Source: Sphingomonas sp. HF-S4 (GTDB lineage: Bacteria; Pseudomonadota; Alphaproteobacteria; Sphingomonadales; Sphingomonadaceae). Taken from it: a DNA stretch of 64,000 bases. The DNA lies in contig NZ_JAWJEJ010000001.1 in assembly GCF_032911445.1 (NCBI RefSeq), forward strand, positions 1,302,001-1,366,000, read 5' to 3'. The position numbers were made by a program, and so were the translations under genes. Below the pieces are notes generated by a model, which had not been told where the DNA came from, ran no database searches, and saw nothing but the letters and a program-made list of their open reading frames with translations. Shown here piece after piece: positions 1 to 6,898 of this stretch; the first letter of the stretch is position 1; each line of letters begins with the position of its first letter.

Positions 1-334
1 TGACCGAGGGGAGTTCGGCCATGAACACGAAGGTGGCGCGCAGGCCGAGGCCGGCCTCCGAGGTCACGTCGGACTGGAGGAAGGCGGCGTTGCGGCCGCG
101 GCGTAGCTTGGTCGCGGTGACGGTCACTTCGCCGGCGAGCGGGCCGATGAACGCGACCTGCGCCGAGCGGAGCGGCGGCAGATCGGGCTCGCAGTCCAGC
201 GCAGCCTGGAGCGCGAGCGCGGCGGAAAGCCCGCCATAGGCGGTGCGGCCCTGCATCCAGTCGGCCGGGATCGCGGCGCGGAAGCCGGTGTCGCTGGGCT
301 CGGCGGCGGCGAGGATGTCGGCGATCGGTGTCAT
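1..334 (-). CDS. Acyl-CoA thioesterase family protein (partial, C-terminus outside window)
   Basis: Only the first 111 codons are in the window. The protein starts MTPIADILAAAEPSDTG and has WMQGRTAYGG at residues 26-35, followed by a hydrophobic helix and AQVAFIGPLAGEV near 58-70. This is the layout of the first hotdog domain of TesB/4HBT-type acyl-CoA thioesterases, which hydrolyse acyl-CoA to free acid and CoA in the cytoplasm. The ATG overlaps the TGA of the acyl-CoA ligase gene upstream as ATGA, so the two are probably translated together; a ligase/thioesterase pair fits fatty or aromatic acid activation. The substrate cannot be told from this fragment. The family call is fairly secure, the specific function is not. 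Confidence 0.7.
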   Translation of the reverse strand, partial: MTPIADILAAAEPSDTGFRAAIPADWMQGRTAYGGLSAALALQAALDCEPDLPPLRSAQVAFIGPLAGEVTVTATKLRRGRNAAFLQSDVTSEAGLGLRATFVFMAELPSV

Positions 335-1824
335 GCGTAGCGGTCGCGCAGCGCGCGCTTGAGCACCTTGCCGATCGCGTTGCGGGGCAGTTCCTCGAGG
401 CGGTGAAGGTCGGCGAGGCGCTGGGTCTTGCCGAGCTTGGCGTTGCACCAGTCCAGGATCTCGGCGGGTTGGCCGCTGCCGACATAGAAGCCGACCGGAG
501 TCTCGCCCCATTGCTCCGAGGGCACGCCGACGACGCTGCAATCTGCCACATCGGGGTGCCCGGCGAGTACGGCCTCGAGGTCGGAGGGGTAGACGTTGAA
601 CCCGCCCGAGATGATCAGGTCCTTCTTGCGGTCGAGCAGCGTGAGGAAGCCTTCATCGTCGAAGCGGCCGATGTCGCCGTGGCGGATGAAGCGATTGCCT
701 GCTGGGTCGTACCAGGTCGCGGCATCGGTCGCCTCCGCGCGGCCGTGATAGCCCGTCATCATCGCCGCCGAGCGGCCGACCACCTCGCCGACTTCGCCCT
801 GAGGGACTTCGTGGCCTTCGTCGTCGATCAGGCGGATATCCTGACCTTCGAGCGGCTTGCCGACGGTGTGGAGCTTGTCGGGATGGGCGTTGCAGACGAG
901 GATCGTGGTACCGCCGCCTTCGGTCATCCCGTAATATTCGACGAGCAGCCCGGGCCAGCGCGCGAGGACATCGGCCTTGAGTGCGGCCGAGAAGGGCGCG
1001 CTTGTGCACGTCTTGAGCGTGAAGCTGGAGAGGTCGAACCGGTCGAACTCGGGATCGGCCATGATCCGCTGATACTGGACGGGCACCAGCATCGTGATGC
1101 TGCCGCGATGCTTCTCGGCCTGAACGAGATAGTCGCGTGCTTCGAACCTGGCGAGCAGCACCACCGTGCCGCCCCAGCCGAGCGTCGGCAGGAAGCTGAC
1201 CAGGGTGGTGTTCGAATAGAGCGGCGTGGCGACCATCGTCACTGCCTCGCCAAACCCGGCGGGGGCGCGGGCGATATGGACCCAGCGCATCGCATGGGGC
1301 TGGACGATGCCCTTGGGCGTGCCGGTGGTGCCGGAGGAATAGATGATGTTGAACGGGTCCTGGGGTCCGACCGGGGCAGGGACGGGAGTGCCGTCGCCGA
1401 GCCAGTCGTCCAGCGCATCAAGCGCGACTTTCCGCACCGGCACGGCGATGTCGTGCGCCGCGTCGTGGAACAGGATCGGCGCGGCGCAGTCAGCGACCAT
1501 CGCGGCGAGCTGGTCGGGGGTGGCCGAGGGCGCGAGTGGGGCGGCGACGCAGCCGGCCCGCAGTGCGCCGAGAAAGACCAGGGCGTAGTCGAGCGAGGAG
1601 GGGCCGAGGATCGCAACCGCTGCGCCGGGCTGGACGCCGTCGCGCTGGAGCGCGAAGGCGATGCGGTTCATGGTGCGGTCGAGCTCGGCATAGGTGATGC
1701 TTTGCTCGCCGAAGTGGATCGCGGGCTTGGCGCCGCGTTCGCGGGCATGGGCGCGGATCAGATCGGGTAGCGTGGCGAAGTCGCCAGCGAGCAGGGCCGC
1801 GGCGGTCGTGTCTGTGTCCCCCAT
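331..1824 (-). CDS. AMP-dependent acyl-CoA synthetase/ligase (ANL superfamily)
   Basis: A 497-aa adenylate-forming enzyme that would activate a carboxylic acid with ATP and load it onto CoA. The A3 phosphate-binding motif YSSGTTGTPKG is at residues 162-172. YYGMTEGGG (A5), HGDIGRFDDEGF (A7), the hinge DRKKDLIISGG (A8) and the C-terminal lysine motif NAIGKVLKR (A10, Lys near 488) are all present, so the enzyme looks intact. The usual length is about 500-550 aa. ATG start, MGDTDTTAAALL. It is translationally coupled to a thioesterase downstream (ATGA). Related families include long-chain fatty acid, malonyl, coumarate and cyclohexanecarboxylate ligases; the sequence alone does not choose among them. 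Confidence 0.85.
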   Translation of the reverse strand: MGDTDTTAAALLAGDFATLPDLIRAHARERGAKPAIHFGEQSITYAELDRTMNRIAFALQRDGVQPGAAVAILGPSSLDYALVFLGALRAGCVAAPLAPSATPDQLAAMVADCAAPILFHDAAHDIAVPVRKVALDALDDWLGDGTPVPAPVGPQDPFNIIYSSGTTGTPKGIVQPHAMRWVHIARAPAGFGEAVTMVATPLYSNTTLVSFLPTLGWGGTVVLLARFEARDYLVQAEKHRGSITMLVPVQYQRIMADPEFDRFDLSSFTLKTCTSAPFSAALKADVLARWPGLLVEYYGMTEGGGTTILVCNAHPDKLHTVGKPLEGQDIRLIDDEGHEVPQGEVGEVVGRSAAMMTGYHGRAEATDAATWYDPAGNRFIRHGDIGRFDDEGFLTLLDRKKDLIISGGFNVYPSDLEAVLAGHPDVADCSVVGVPSEQWGETPVGFYVGSGQPAEILDWCNAKLGKTQRLADLHRLEELPRNAIGKVLKRALRDRYA

Positions 1825-1915
1825 ATGTCCGCGACGCTAACCGAGCCTCGGGACGAACGCCATACGCAAGTTTCGAAAGTCGCTTAGCCCCTTCAGGGAA
1901 TGGGGTTTGTCTGGG

Positions 1916-2614
1916 TCATGCCTTCGAATCCGCCCTCTGCCCGAACAGGATCTTCCGCTCCTCCTCCGTCATCAGAGCGCTGTAAGAGCGGACTTCGCCG
2001 CCCTTATCATAGGCACGGATCGTTGCCGGGCGGGCGGCGATGCGTTCGAACCAGGCTTTCAGTGCGGGGAAGTCGTGCAGATCCTGCTTGTGCGCCTCGT
2101 GCGGGACGATCCAGGGGTAGCACGCCATATCGGCGATCGAATAGTCGCCTGCGATATAGTCGCGACCCTCGAATCGCTTGTTGAGCACGCCATACAAGCG
2201 ATTGGTTTCGTTGACATAGCGATTGATGGCGTAATCGATCTTCTCGGGGGCATACACGTTGAAATGGCCGTTCTGCCCGGCCATCGGGCCGAGGCCGCCC
2301 ATCTGCCACATCAGCCATTGCGACTGCTCGATCTTGGTGCGCTGGTCCGGGCCGAAGAACCGACCCGTCTTGTTGGCGAGATAGAGCAGAATCGCGCCGC
2401 TCTCGAACACGCTGATCGGCTCGCCGCCATCGGCCGGGGCGCGATCGATGATCGCCGGCATGCGGTTGTTCGGGCTGAACTTGAGGAATTCGGGGTCGAA
2501 TTGCTGCCCCTTGCCGATATCGACCGGGTGGATCGCATAGTCGAGCCCCGCTTCCTCAAGGAAGAGCGTGATCTTGTGGCCGTTGGGGGTGGGCCAGTAA
2601 TAGAGCTCGATCAT
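1916..2614 (-). CDS. yfcG: Nu-class glutathione S-transferase / disulfide-bond reductase YfcG-like
   Basis: A 232-aa protein with an N-terminal thioredoxin-like glutathione-binding domain (residues ~1-80; PTPNGHKITLFLEEAGLDY at the start, the SNAIL-type motif FESGAILLYLA near 69-79) and an all-alpha C-terminal domain containing DYSIADMACYPW. TPNGHK, with a Thr/Asn pair in place of a catalytic Cys or Ser, is typical of the YfcG/YghU nu class. Those enzymes bind two glutathiones and show disulfide reductase activity rather than classical conjugation. The start was set at MIELYYWPTPNG; the upstream reading-frame extension is Arg-rich and overlaps the next gene. Cytoplasmic. A general redox role is the best inference. 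Confidence 0.85.
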   Translation of the reverse strand: MIELYYWPTPNGHKITLFLEEAGLDYAIHPVDIGKGQQFDPEFLKFSPNNRMPAIIDRAPADGGEPISVFESGAILLYLANKTGRFFGPDQRTKIEQSQWLMWQMGGLGPMAGQNGHFNVYAPEKIDYAINRYVNETNRLYGVLNKRFEGRDYIAGDYSIADMACYPWIVPHEAHKQDLHDFPALKAWFERIAARPATIRAYDKGGEVRSYSALMTEEERKILFGQRADSKA

Positions 2615-2658
2615 GTGAATCTCCGTGGCTGTGCCCGGGAGATGGGCATCGCGGTTCG

Positions 2659-3873
2659 TTACGCAACCGGCGCGGGGCGCACTTTCGGCACGACGCGGAA
2701 GATCACGATCAGCAGCGCGGCGAGCGCGAGGCCGGCGGCGAGGATGAAGTTGCCGGAAGGAAAGCCGCGCTCGGCGCTGAAGGCCAGTGCCTGGCTGAGC
2801 GTGAGCGGGGCTAGGATCAGCGCGACGCTGTTGAGGCTGGCCATCCCGCCCTGGAGCGCGCCCTGATGCTGCGCGTCGGTCATCCGCGAAAGCAGCGCGT
2901 TGATCGAGGGGTATGCCAGCGCCTGGAACGCGCTGATCGGGATGAGGGCATAGACCATCCAGCCCTGGCGCGCGAAGATGTAGCCGAAGAAAACGAGGCC
3001 GCCGGCGAGGATGCCGAGCACGACGGTGCGTTCCTCGCCCCAGCGCTGGATCGCGCGGCCGGTGACCAGCGTCTGGACCAAGGCCATCGCCACGCCCGAG
3101 GCGGCGAGCGACCAGCCGATCGCCTGCTCGTCCCAGCCTAGCGCGATCTCGGACCAGAATGCCCAGGTCGATGGATAGACCATGTGCGCGAATTGCCACA
3201 GGAACGCGGCGAGCAGCAGCCAGCGGGCATTGCCCGCATGCAGCAGCGGCCTGAATGCGGCGAAGACATGCGCATTGCCCCAGCGGAAGGCGCGGCGCTG
3301 CTCGGGCAGCATCGTCTCGGGTAGCGCGATCAGGATCCAGAGTGCGTTGAGCCCGGCGAGCACCGCTGCGGCGATGAATGGCGCGCGGGTGCCGAGCCCG
3401 GCGAGCAGTCCGCCCATCGCCGGGCCGAGAATGAAGCCGATACCGAACGCCGCCCCCATCAGCCCGAAGGTCGCGCCACGCTTGTCGGGCGGCGTGACGT
3501 CTGCGAGGACGGCATTGGCGGGGCCGTAGGAGGCGCCGGCGATCCCCGCGACCATCCGGCCGACGAACAGCCAGGCGATGCTGGGGGCAGCAGCCATCAG
3601 CGCGTAATCGGCGGCGAAGGCGAGCATCGAGAAGAGCAGGACCGGGCGGCGGCCGAAGCTATCGCCCAGCGTGCCGAGGATGGGGCCTGCAAAGAACTGG
3701 GTGACGGCATAGGCGGCGAGCATATAGCCGCCGATGCGGGCGGCGTCCTCGAGCGAGACCCAGGCAAGTTCGACGATCAGGCGGGGGAGGACGGGCATGA
3801 CGATCCCGAAGCCGATCGAGTCGATCAGGATCGCGGACAGCACGATCGGCACCGCCCGATGGTGGAATTGCAT
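2659..3873 (-). CDS. MFS transporter, TCR/Tet (TetA-like drug:H+ antiporter) family
   Basis: A polytopic inner-membrane protein of 404 aa from the chosen start MQFHHRAVPIVLSAI. The first helix is followed by DSIGFGIVMPVLPRL, a loop 2-3 motif A variant GTLGDSFGRRPVLL, and GASYGPANAVLADVTPP, which together match TetA-type MFS exporters. Twelve hydrophobic segments can be counted. The start was moved 16 codons inside the open frame because AAAGGGG lies 6-7 nt before this ATG and the upstream residues are polar. It is an exporter by family; substrate unknown. A resistance phenotype is not implied, since many sphingomonads carry such paralogues. Confidence 0.8.
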   Translation of the reverse strand: MQFHHRAVPIVLSAILIDSIGFGIVMPVLPRLIVELAWVSLEDAARIGGYMLAAYAVTQFFAGPILGTLGDSFGRRPVLLFSMLAFAADYALMAAAPSIAWLFVGRMVAGIAGASYGPANAVLADVTPPDKRGATFGLMGAAFGIGFILGPAMGGLLAGLGTRAPFIAAAVLAGLNALWILIALPETMLPEQRRAFRWGNAHVFAAFRPLLHAGNARWLLLAAFLWQFAHMVYPSTWAFWSEIALGWDEQAIGWSLAASGVAMALVQTLVTGRAIQRWGEERTVVLGILAGGLVFFGYIFARQGWMVYALIPISAFQALAYPSINALLSRMTDAQHQGALQGGMASLNSVALILAPLTLSQALAFSAERGFPSGNFILAAGLALAALLIVIFRVVPKVRPAPVA

Positions 3874-3936
3874 GGCCAGCCCCCTTTGCCCCCTTGTGGA
3901 GGAACAATAGGGGTACGTCAAAGGCCGGTTCTGGCG

Positions 3937-4479
3937 TTACCCGGCTTTGCGTAGCAGCGTGAGCCTGGCCTTGCCGTGGACGCGGCTGGTGTCGACCTCG
4001 TAGCCGGCGAGCACGATCTCCTCGGGTTTGGCGGTCTCGATGCTGATCCAGGTCGCGGGGCCGACCCAGCCGAGGCGGCCAAGCTTGTCGAGCGCGACGA
4101 CGCCGGCGCCGGTGCCGTAGGGCGGGTCCATCACGATCAGGTCGAGCGGCTTGACTGCGGGGCCGAGCGCGAGTGCCGACGTGACGCGAACTTCGGCACC
4201 CTTGGCGCCCAGTTTGGCGATATTGGCCTTGAGTGCATCGAGCGCGGCTTTGTCGTGCTCAACGAACAGACACGAGGCCGCACCGCGCGACAGCGCCTCG
4301 AGTCCGAGCGCGCCCGATCCCGCGAAGAGGTCGGCGACTGCGAGCTCTTCGAAGCTGCCGATGCGGCTAGCGAGCATCGAGAACAACGCCTCGCGGGTAC
4401 GATCGGCGGTGGGGCGGGTGGTGTCGCCCTTGGGGGCGACGAGCGGACGGCCGCGCCATTCTCCGGCGATGATGCGCAC
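3937..4479 (-). CDS. rsmD: 16S rRNA (guanine(966)-N(2))-methyltransferase RsmD
   Basis: A 180-aa SAM-dependent methyltransferase that modifies G966 of 16S rRNA on the assembling 30S subunit. It starts RIIAGEWRGRPL followed by TRPTADRTREALFSML, the RsmD N-terminal signature. The SAM-binding loop is DLFAGSGALGLEALSRGA and the catalytic DPPYGTG (an N/DPPY motif) lies near residues 117-123. The start codon is GTG, sharing one G with the TAG stop of the pseudouridine synthase gene (TAGTG), so both rRNA modification enzymes sit in one transcript and are probably translationally coupled. Confidence 0.93.
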   Translation of the reverse strand: MRIIAGEWRGRPLVAPKGDTTRPTADRTREALFSMLASRIGSFEELAVADLFAGSGALGLEALSRGAASCLFVEHDKAALDALKANIAKLGAKGAEVRVTSALALGPAVKPLDLIVMDPPYGTGAGVVALDKLGRLGWVGPATWISIETAKPEEIVLAGYEVDTSRVHGKARLTLLRKAG

Positions 4480-5891
4480 TACTTCCGAGACCTCGGCGGA
4501 CGGCCCGGCTTGGCGGGCTTGCCCCGGCCACCAGCCGGGCCCTTCGTCGGACGCTGGCCGCGCGGCCGATCGACGATGTCGCCAGTGCGCGGCTCCTGCT
4601 GGTCGCGATGCGCTTTGGCGCGCGCGGCACGGGCGGGCTTGGCGACGCTATCCTCGCGCGCCGGCAGGTCGGGGCGTGCCGGCGGCGTGCCCCGGGGGGA
4701 GAAGCGGGCTTCGCGTGCCGGTGGGCGGGCGTCGTCGCGTGCGGGACGCTCGCCTATCGCGCGCGGCTTGGCGCCGGGCTTGAACCGCGATTCACTCGCG
4801 GCGGGGCGACCCTCGGCGCGCGCGGGCCGCTCCGCGCGAGCGAACGGCTTGTCGGTGGTAGGACGGCCTTCGCCGCGGGGCCGCTCGGCGCGGGCGGGCG
4901 CCCGGGCGCCGGGAGCGCCGCGCAGCTCGCCCCGTGGCGCGCGATCTTCGCCAAAAGCCGGGCGGTCAGTGCGGGCCGGTGGCGTAGCACGCGGCGTGAA
5001 GCGCGGGCCTTGCGGGGCGACGGGTGCGGGCTTGACCGGAGCGCGGCGCATGCGGCGGTCGGGCTCGACCACCGGCTGGGGCTTGGGCGCGGGTGCCTCG
5101 ACGCGGGCGCGGATCGAGAATTGCAGGTTCGACGCCGCTTTGCCCCCGCCGGGCTTGGACAGCACGGTACGGAAGGTGGCGAGGTCGCTCGGGCGGATCT
5201 CGTCGACATCGCCTGCGGGCAGGTCGCCCAGGTAGAACGGGCCGTAGCGCGTGCGGATCAGCCGGTTCACTTCGAGCCCGAGATATTCGAGCACGCGACG
5301 GACTTCGCGGTTCTTGCCTTCGGTGAGGGTCAATTCGATCCACACGTTCGCACCGGTGCGGCGCTCGATATTGGCGTTGATCGGGCCGTAGCGAACGCCT
5401 TCGATCTCTACCCCAAGCATCAACGCCTCGAGCTCGGGCTGGCTGACCTGGCCATAGGCGCGGGCACGATAGCTGCGTTCGACCCCGGTGGAGGGCAGCT
5501 CGAGCTCGCGCTTGAGCCCGCCGTCGGTGGTGAGGAGCAGCAGGCCCTCGGTGTTCAAATCGAGCCGGCCGACGGGCATGACACGGGGCAGACCCTCGGG
5601 CAGGCGATCGTAGATCGTCGGGCGGCCGGTGAAGTCGCGCTCTGCGGTGAGCAGCCCGGCGGGCTTGTGGTAGCGGAACAGCCGGGCGGGCTCGGCCGCG
5701 GCGACCGGATTGCCGTCGACGGTGACGCCGTCGAGCGAGGTGAGCAGGGTGGCAGGAGTATCGAGGACCTTGCCGTCGAGCGCGATGCGCCCTTCGGCGA
5801 TCATCCGCTCGATCTCACGGCGCGACGCAATTCCGGCACGGGCGAGCAACTTCGCGATGCGCTGGGTTTCGGGGGGCTTGGATGGGGACAC
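4479..5891 (-). CDS. rluB: RsuA/RluB-family rRNA pseudouridine synthase with long Arg/Pro/Ala-rich tail
   Basis: An S4 RNA-binding domain (residues ~10-60, QRIAKLLARAGIASRREIE) precedes the RsuA/RluB catalytic core; the catalytic Asp is D111 in GRLDLNTEGLLLL. The core ends near residue 246. Residues ~247-470 are a low-complexity, strongly basic tail of degenerate units such as RFTPRATPPAR and RFSPRGTPPAR. I chose a GTG start (VSPSKPPETQ) because the open frame further upstream runs into the divergent receiver gene and looks non-coding; no strong ribosome binding site decides this. It isomerises uridine to pseudouridine in rRNA; RluB (23S U2605) is likelier than RsuA, but the site specificity is inferred. 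Confidence 0.85.
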   Translation of the reverse strand: MSPSKPPETQRIAKLLARAGIASRREIERMIAEGRIALDGKVLDTPATLLTSLDGVTVDGNPVAAAEPARLFRYHKPAGLLTAERDFTGRPTIYDRLPEGLPRVMPVGRLDLNTEGLLLLTTDGGLKRELELPSTGVERSYRARAYGQVSQPELEALMLGVEIEGVRYGPINANIERRTGANVWIELTLTEGKNREVRRVLEYLGLEVNRLIRTRYGPFYLGDLPAGDVDEIRPSDLATFRTVLSKPGGGKAASNLQFSIRARVEAPAPKPQPVVEPDRRMRRAPVKPAPVAPQGPRFTPRATPPARTDRPAFGEDRAPRGELRGAPGARAPARAERPRGEGRPTTDKPFARAERPARAEGRPAASESRFKPGAKPRAIGERPARDDARPPAREARFSPRGTPPARPDLPAREDSVAKPARAARAKAHRDQQEPRTGDIVDRPRGQRPTKGPAGGRGKPAKPGRPPRSRK

Positions 5892-6009
5892 CGCGGCGAT
5901 ATAGCGATATTGCTCGGCGCGGCAAAAATTATTGCGGTCCGGAAGGGCTTTTGGTGCGTTGGGAGCGGTTTGCGGGGCACGGGGCCACGCCGCGGATGAA
6001 AGCGGTGCG

Positions 6010-6462
6010 ATGTTGTTCGTCAAGAAGAAGCGGCTAATCGAGCGGGTGCTGCTGGTCGAGGACGAGCCGCTGGTCGCGTTCGACACCGAGCATTTCCTGG
6101 GCAGCGAGGGGTATGAGATCGTCGCGACGGTCGATTCGGTTGCCGATGCGTTGTCGGCGATTCAAGCCGATGCGGCGATCGACCTGGTGCTCGTCGATGT
6201 CGGGCTCTCCGATGGCAGCGGAGTCGAAGTGGCGGGCGCGGCGCATGCCCGCGGCGTGCAAGTGCTGTTCGTCACCGGCAATTGTCCAGGGGAGGCGCGT
6301 AGGCTCGCGGCGGGATGTCTCGCAAAACCCTATCCGCAGCGCGACCTGCTCGCCGCGATCCAGGCGATCGAAGCGGTGATGGCGGGAAGGAAGCCGCGCA
6401 AGCTGCCGGGGAGCTTCAGCCTGTTCGCGGCGCCCGGGCCGGATCAAAAGGCGAGGACGTAG
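6010..6462 (+). CDS. Stand-alone response regulator receiver protein
   Basis: 150 aa, consisting of a single receiver (CheY-like) domain with no output domain. The acidic pair DE is at 18-19 (LLVEDEPLVA), the predicted phosphoacceptor is D63 in LVLVDVGLSDGSG, the switch Thr is in LFVTGN and the conserved Lys is in CLAKPY. The ATG start gives MLFVKKKRLIERVLLVEDE. The C-terminal ~25 residues are a basic/Pro tail. No histidine kinase lies nearby, so it is an orphan; in alphaproteobacteria such proteins often act in phosphorelays or as phosphate sinks, but that is inference. It is divergent from the pseudouridine synthase gene and its 3' end overlaps the small membrane ORF on the other strand by 19 bp. 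Confidence 0.85.
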   Translation: MLFVKKKRLIERVLLVEDEPLVAFDTEHFLGSEGYEIVATVDSVADALSAIQADAAIDLVLVDVGLSDGSGVEVAGAAHARGVQVLFVTGNCPGEARRLAAGCLAKPYPQRDLLAAIQAIEAVMAGRKPRKLPGSFSLFAAPGPDQKART

Positions 6463-6587
6463 CCCAGATAGATCGCGCCCCACAGCACTAGCGACGTGCC
6501 CGCGGCGATCAGCACGCCGGCGGCGGGCGGAAGACGCTTCTCGTCTTCGCGGAGGGCGAGTTGGTGCGGGATCGGGGTGTGGAGCAT
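6444..6587 (-). CDS. Small single-pass membrane protein (47 aa), unknown function
   Basis: Starts MLHTPIPHQLALREDEKRL, a polar and charged N-terminus, followed by one hydrophobic helix (residues ~22-46) that runs almost to the C-terminus. GAGG-type purines (GAGGCCCGCC) lie 6 nt before the ATG. It follows another tiny membrane ORF on the same strand after 8 nt, so the two look like one mini-operon. The longer in-frame extension upstream is Arg/His-rich and overlaps that first ORF, so I rejected it. I do not recognise a family. The paired arrangement and ribosome binding sites support a real gene; the function is open. Confidence 0.5.
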   Translation of the reverse strand: MLHTPIPHQLALREDEKRLPPAAGVLIAAGTSLVLWGAIYLGYVLAF

Positions 6588-6595
6588 GGCGGGCC

Positions 6596-6727
6596 TCAGC
6601 GCCAGAACAGCGCGATGACGACGGTGAGCCACGACAGTATCGACAGCGATACCGCGACGCGCGCGGCGGAATCGGTGGAAGCGCTGGTCTGCGGCGCAAG
6701 GGCGCGGCTGGCGGCAATGGCGGGCAT
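6596..6727 (-). CDS. Small single-pass membrane protein (43 aa), unknown function
   Basis: A short ORF starting MPAIAASRALAPQTSASTD with a hydrophobic segment at residues ~26-42 (VSLSILSWLTVVIALFW), ending in Arg. AGGA is placed 9 nt before the ATG. A perfect TATAAT box sits 30 bp upstream on the same strand, which is notable in such a GC-rich genome. It is followed after 8 nt by a second small membrane ORF. The codon third positions are GC-rich like true genes here. No family recognised; coding status is inferred from signals and context, not homology. Confidence 0.5.
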   Translation of the reverse strand: MPAIAASRALAPQTSASTDSAARVAVSLSILSWLTVVIALFWR

Positions 6728-6756
6728 GTTGGCAGATCCTGACAAGGGTTAACCGT

Positions 6757-6762
6757 ATTATA
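6757..6762 (-). promoter_or_regulatory. Candidate -10 box (TATAAT) for the two small membrane ORFs
   Basis: A perfect TATAAT on the minus strand, about 23 nt of predicted leader before the ATG at 6727. The hexamer 17 nt upstream (TACCTC) is a poor -35, so recognition may need an activator or a different sigma factor. The rest of the 171-bp gap up to the AmpG-like gene shows no other convincing element. Confidence 0.35.
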
Positions 6763-6898
6763 GGCGGGCCGGCCGGCTCGAGGTACGGCTCCGGGGTCTT
6801 GCGTAGCTTCAGCGGCGGGCTGTCGCCGCTCTTCGCGTTCGAGGCTATCCTTCTCCCGGGTTTTCGCTAGGTTCCTGCCGACCAAGCGAGGGTGGACG

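Noticed and set aside
328..1770. 480-codon open frame opposite the acyl-CoA ligase gene
   Set aside because: Mirror frame of a GC-rich gene with intact ANL motifs; the translation has no domain and no start signal. Similar long mirror frames at 3976-5235, 13229-15001, 20487-21812, 46061-47569 and 57236-58840 were rejected for the same reason.
1848..1915. Terminator between yfcG and the acyl-CoA ligase
   Set aside because: A CCCCATTC/GAAGGGG stem with a bulge exists near 1889-1906 but there is no T run; too weak to list.
5892..6086. N-terminal extension of the pseudouridine synthase to 6086
   Set aside because: It would overlap the receiver gene on the other strand and adds residues with no similarity to the S4 domain.
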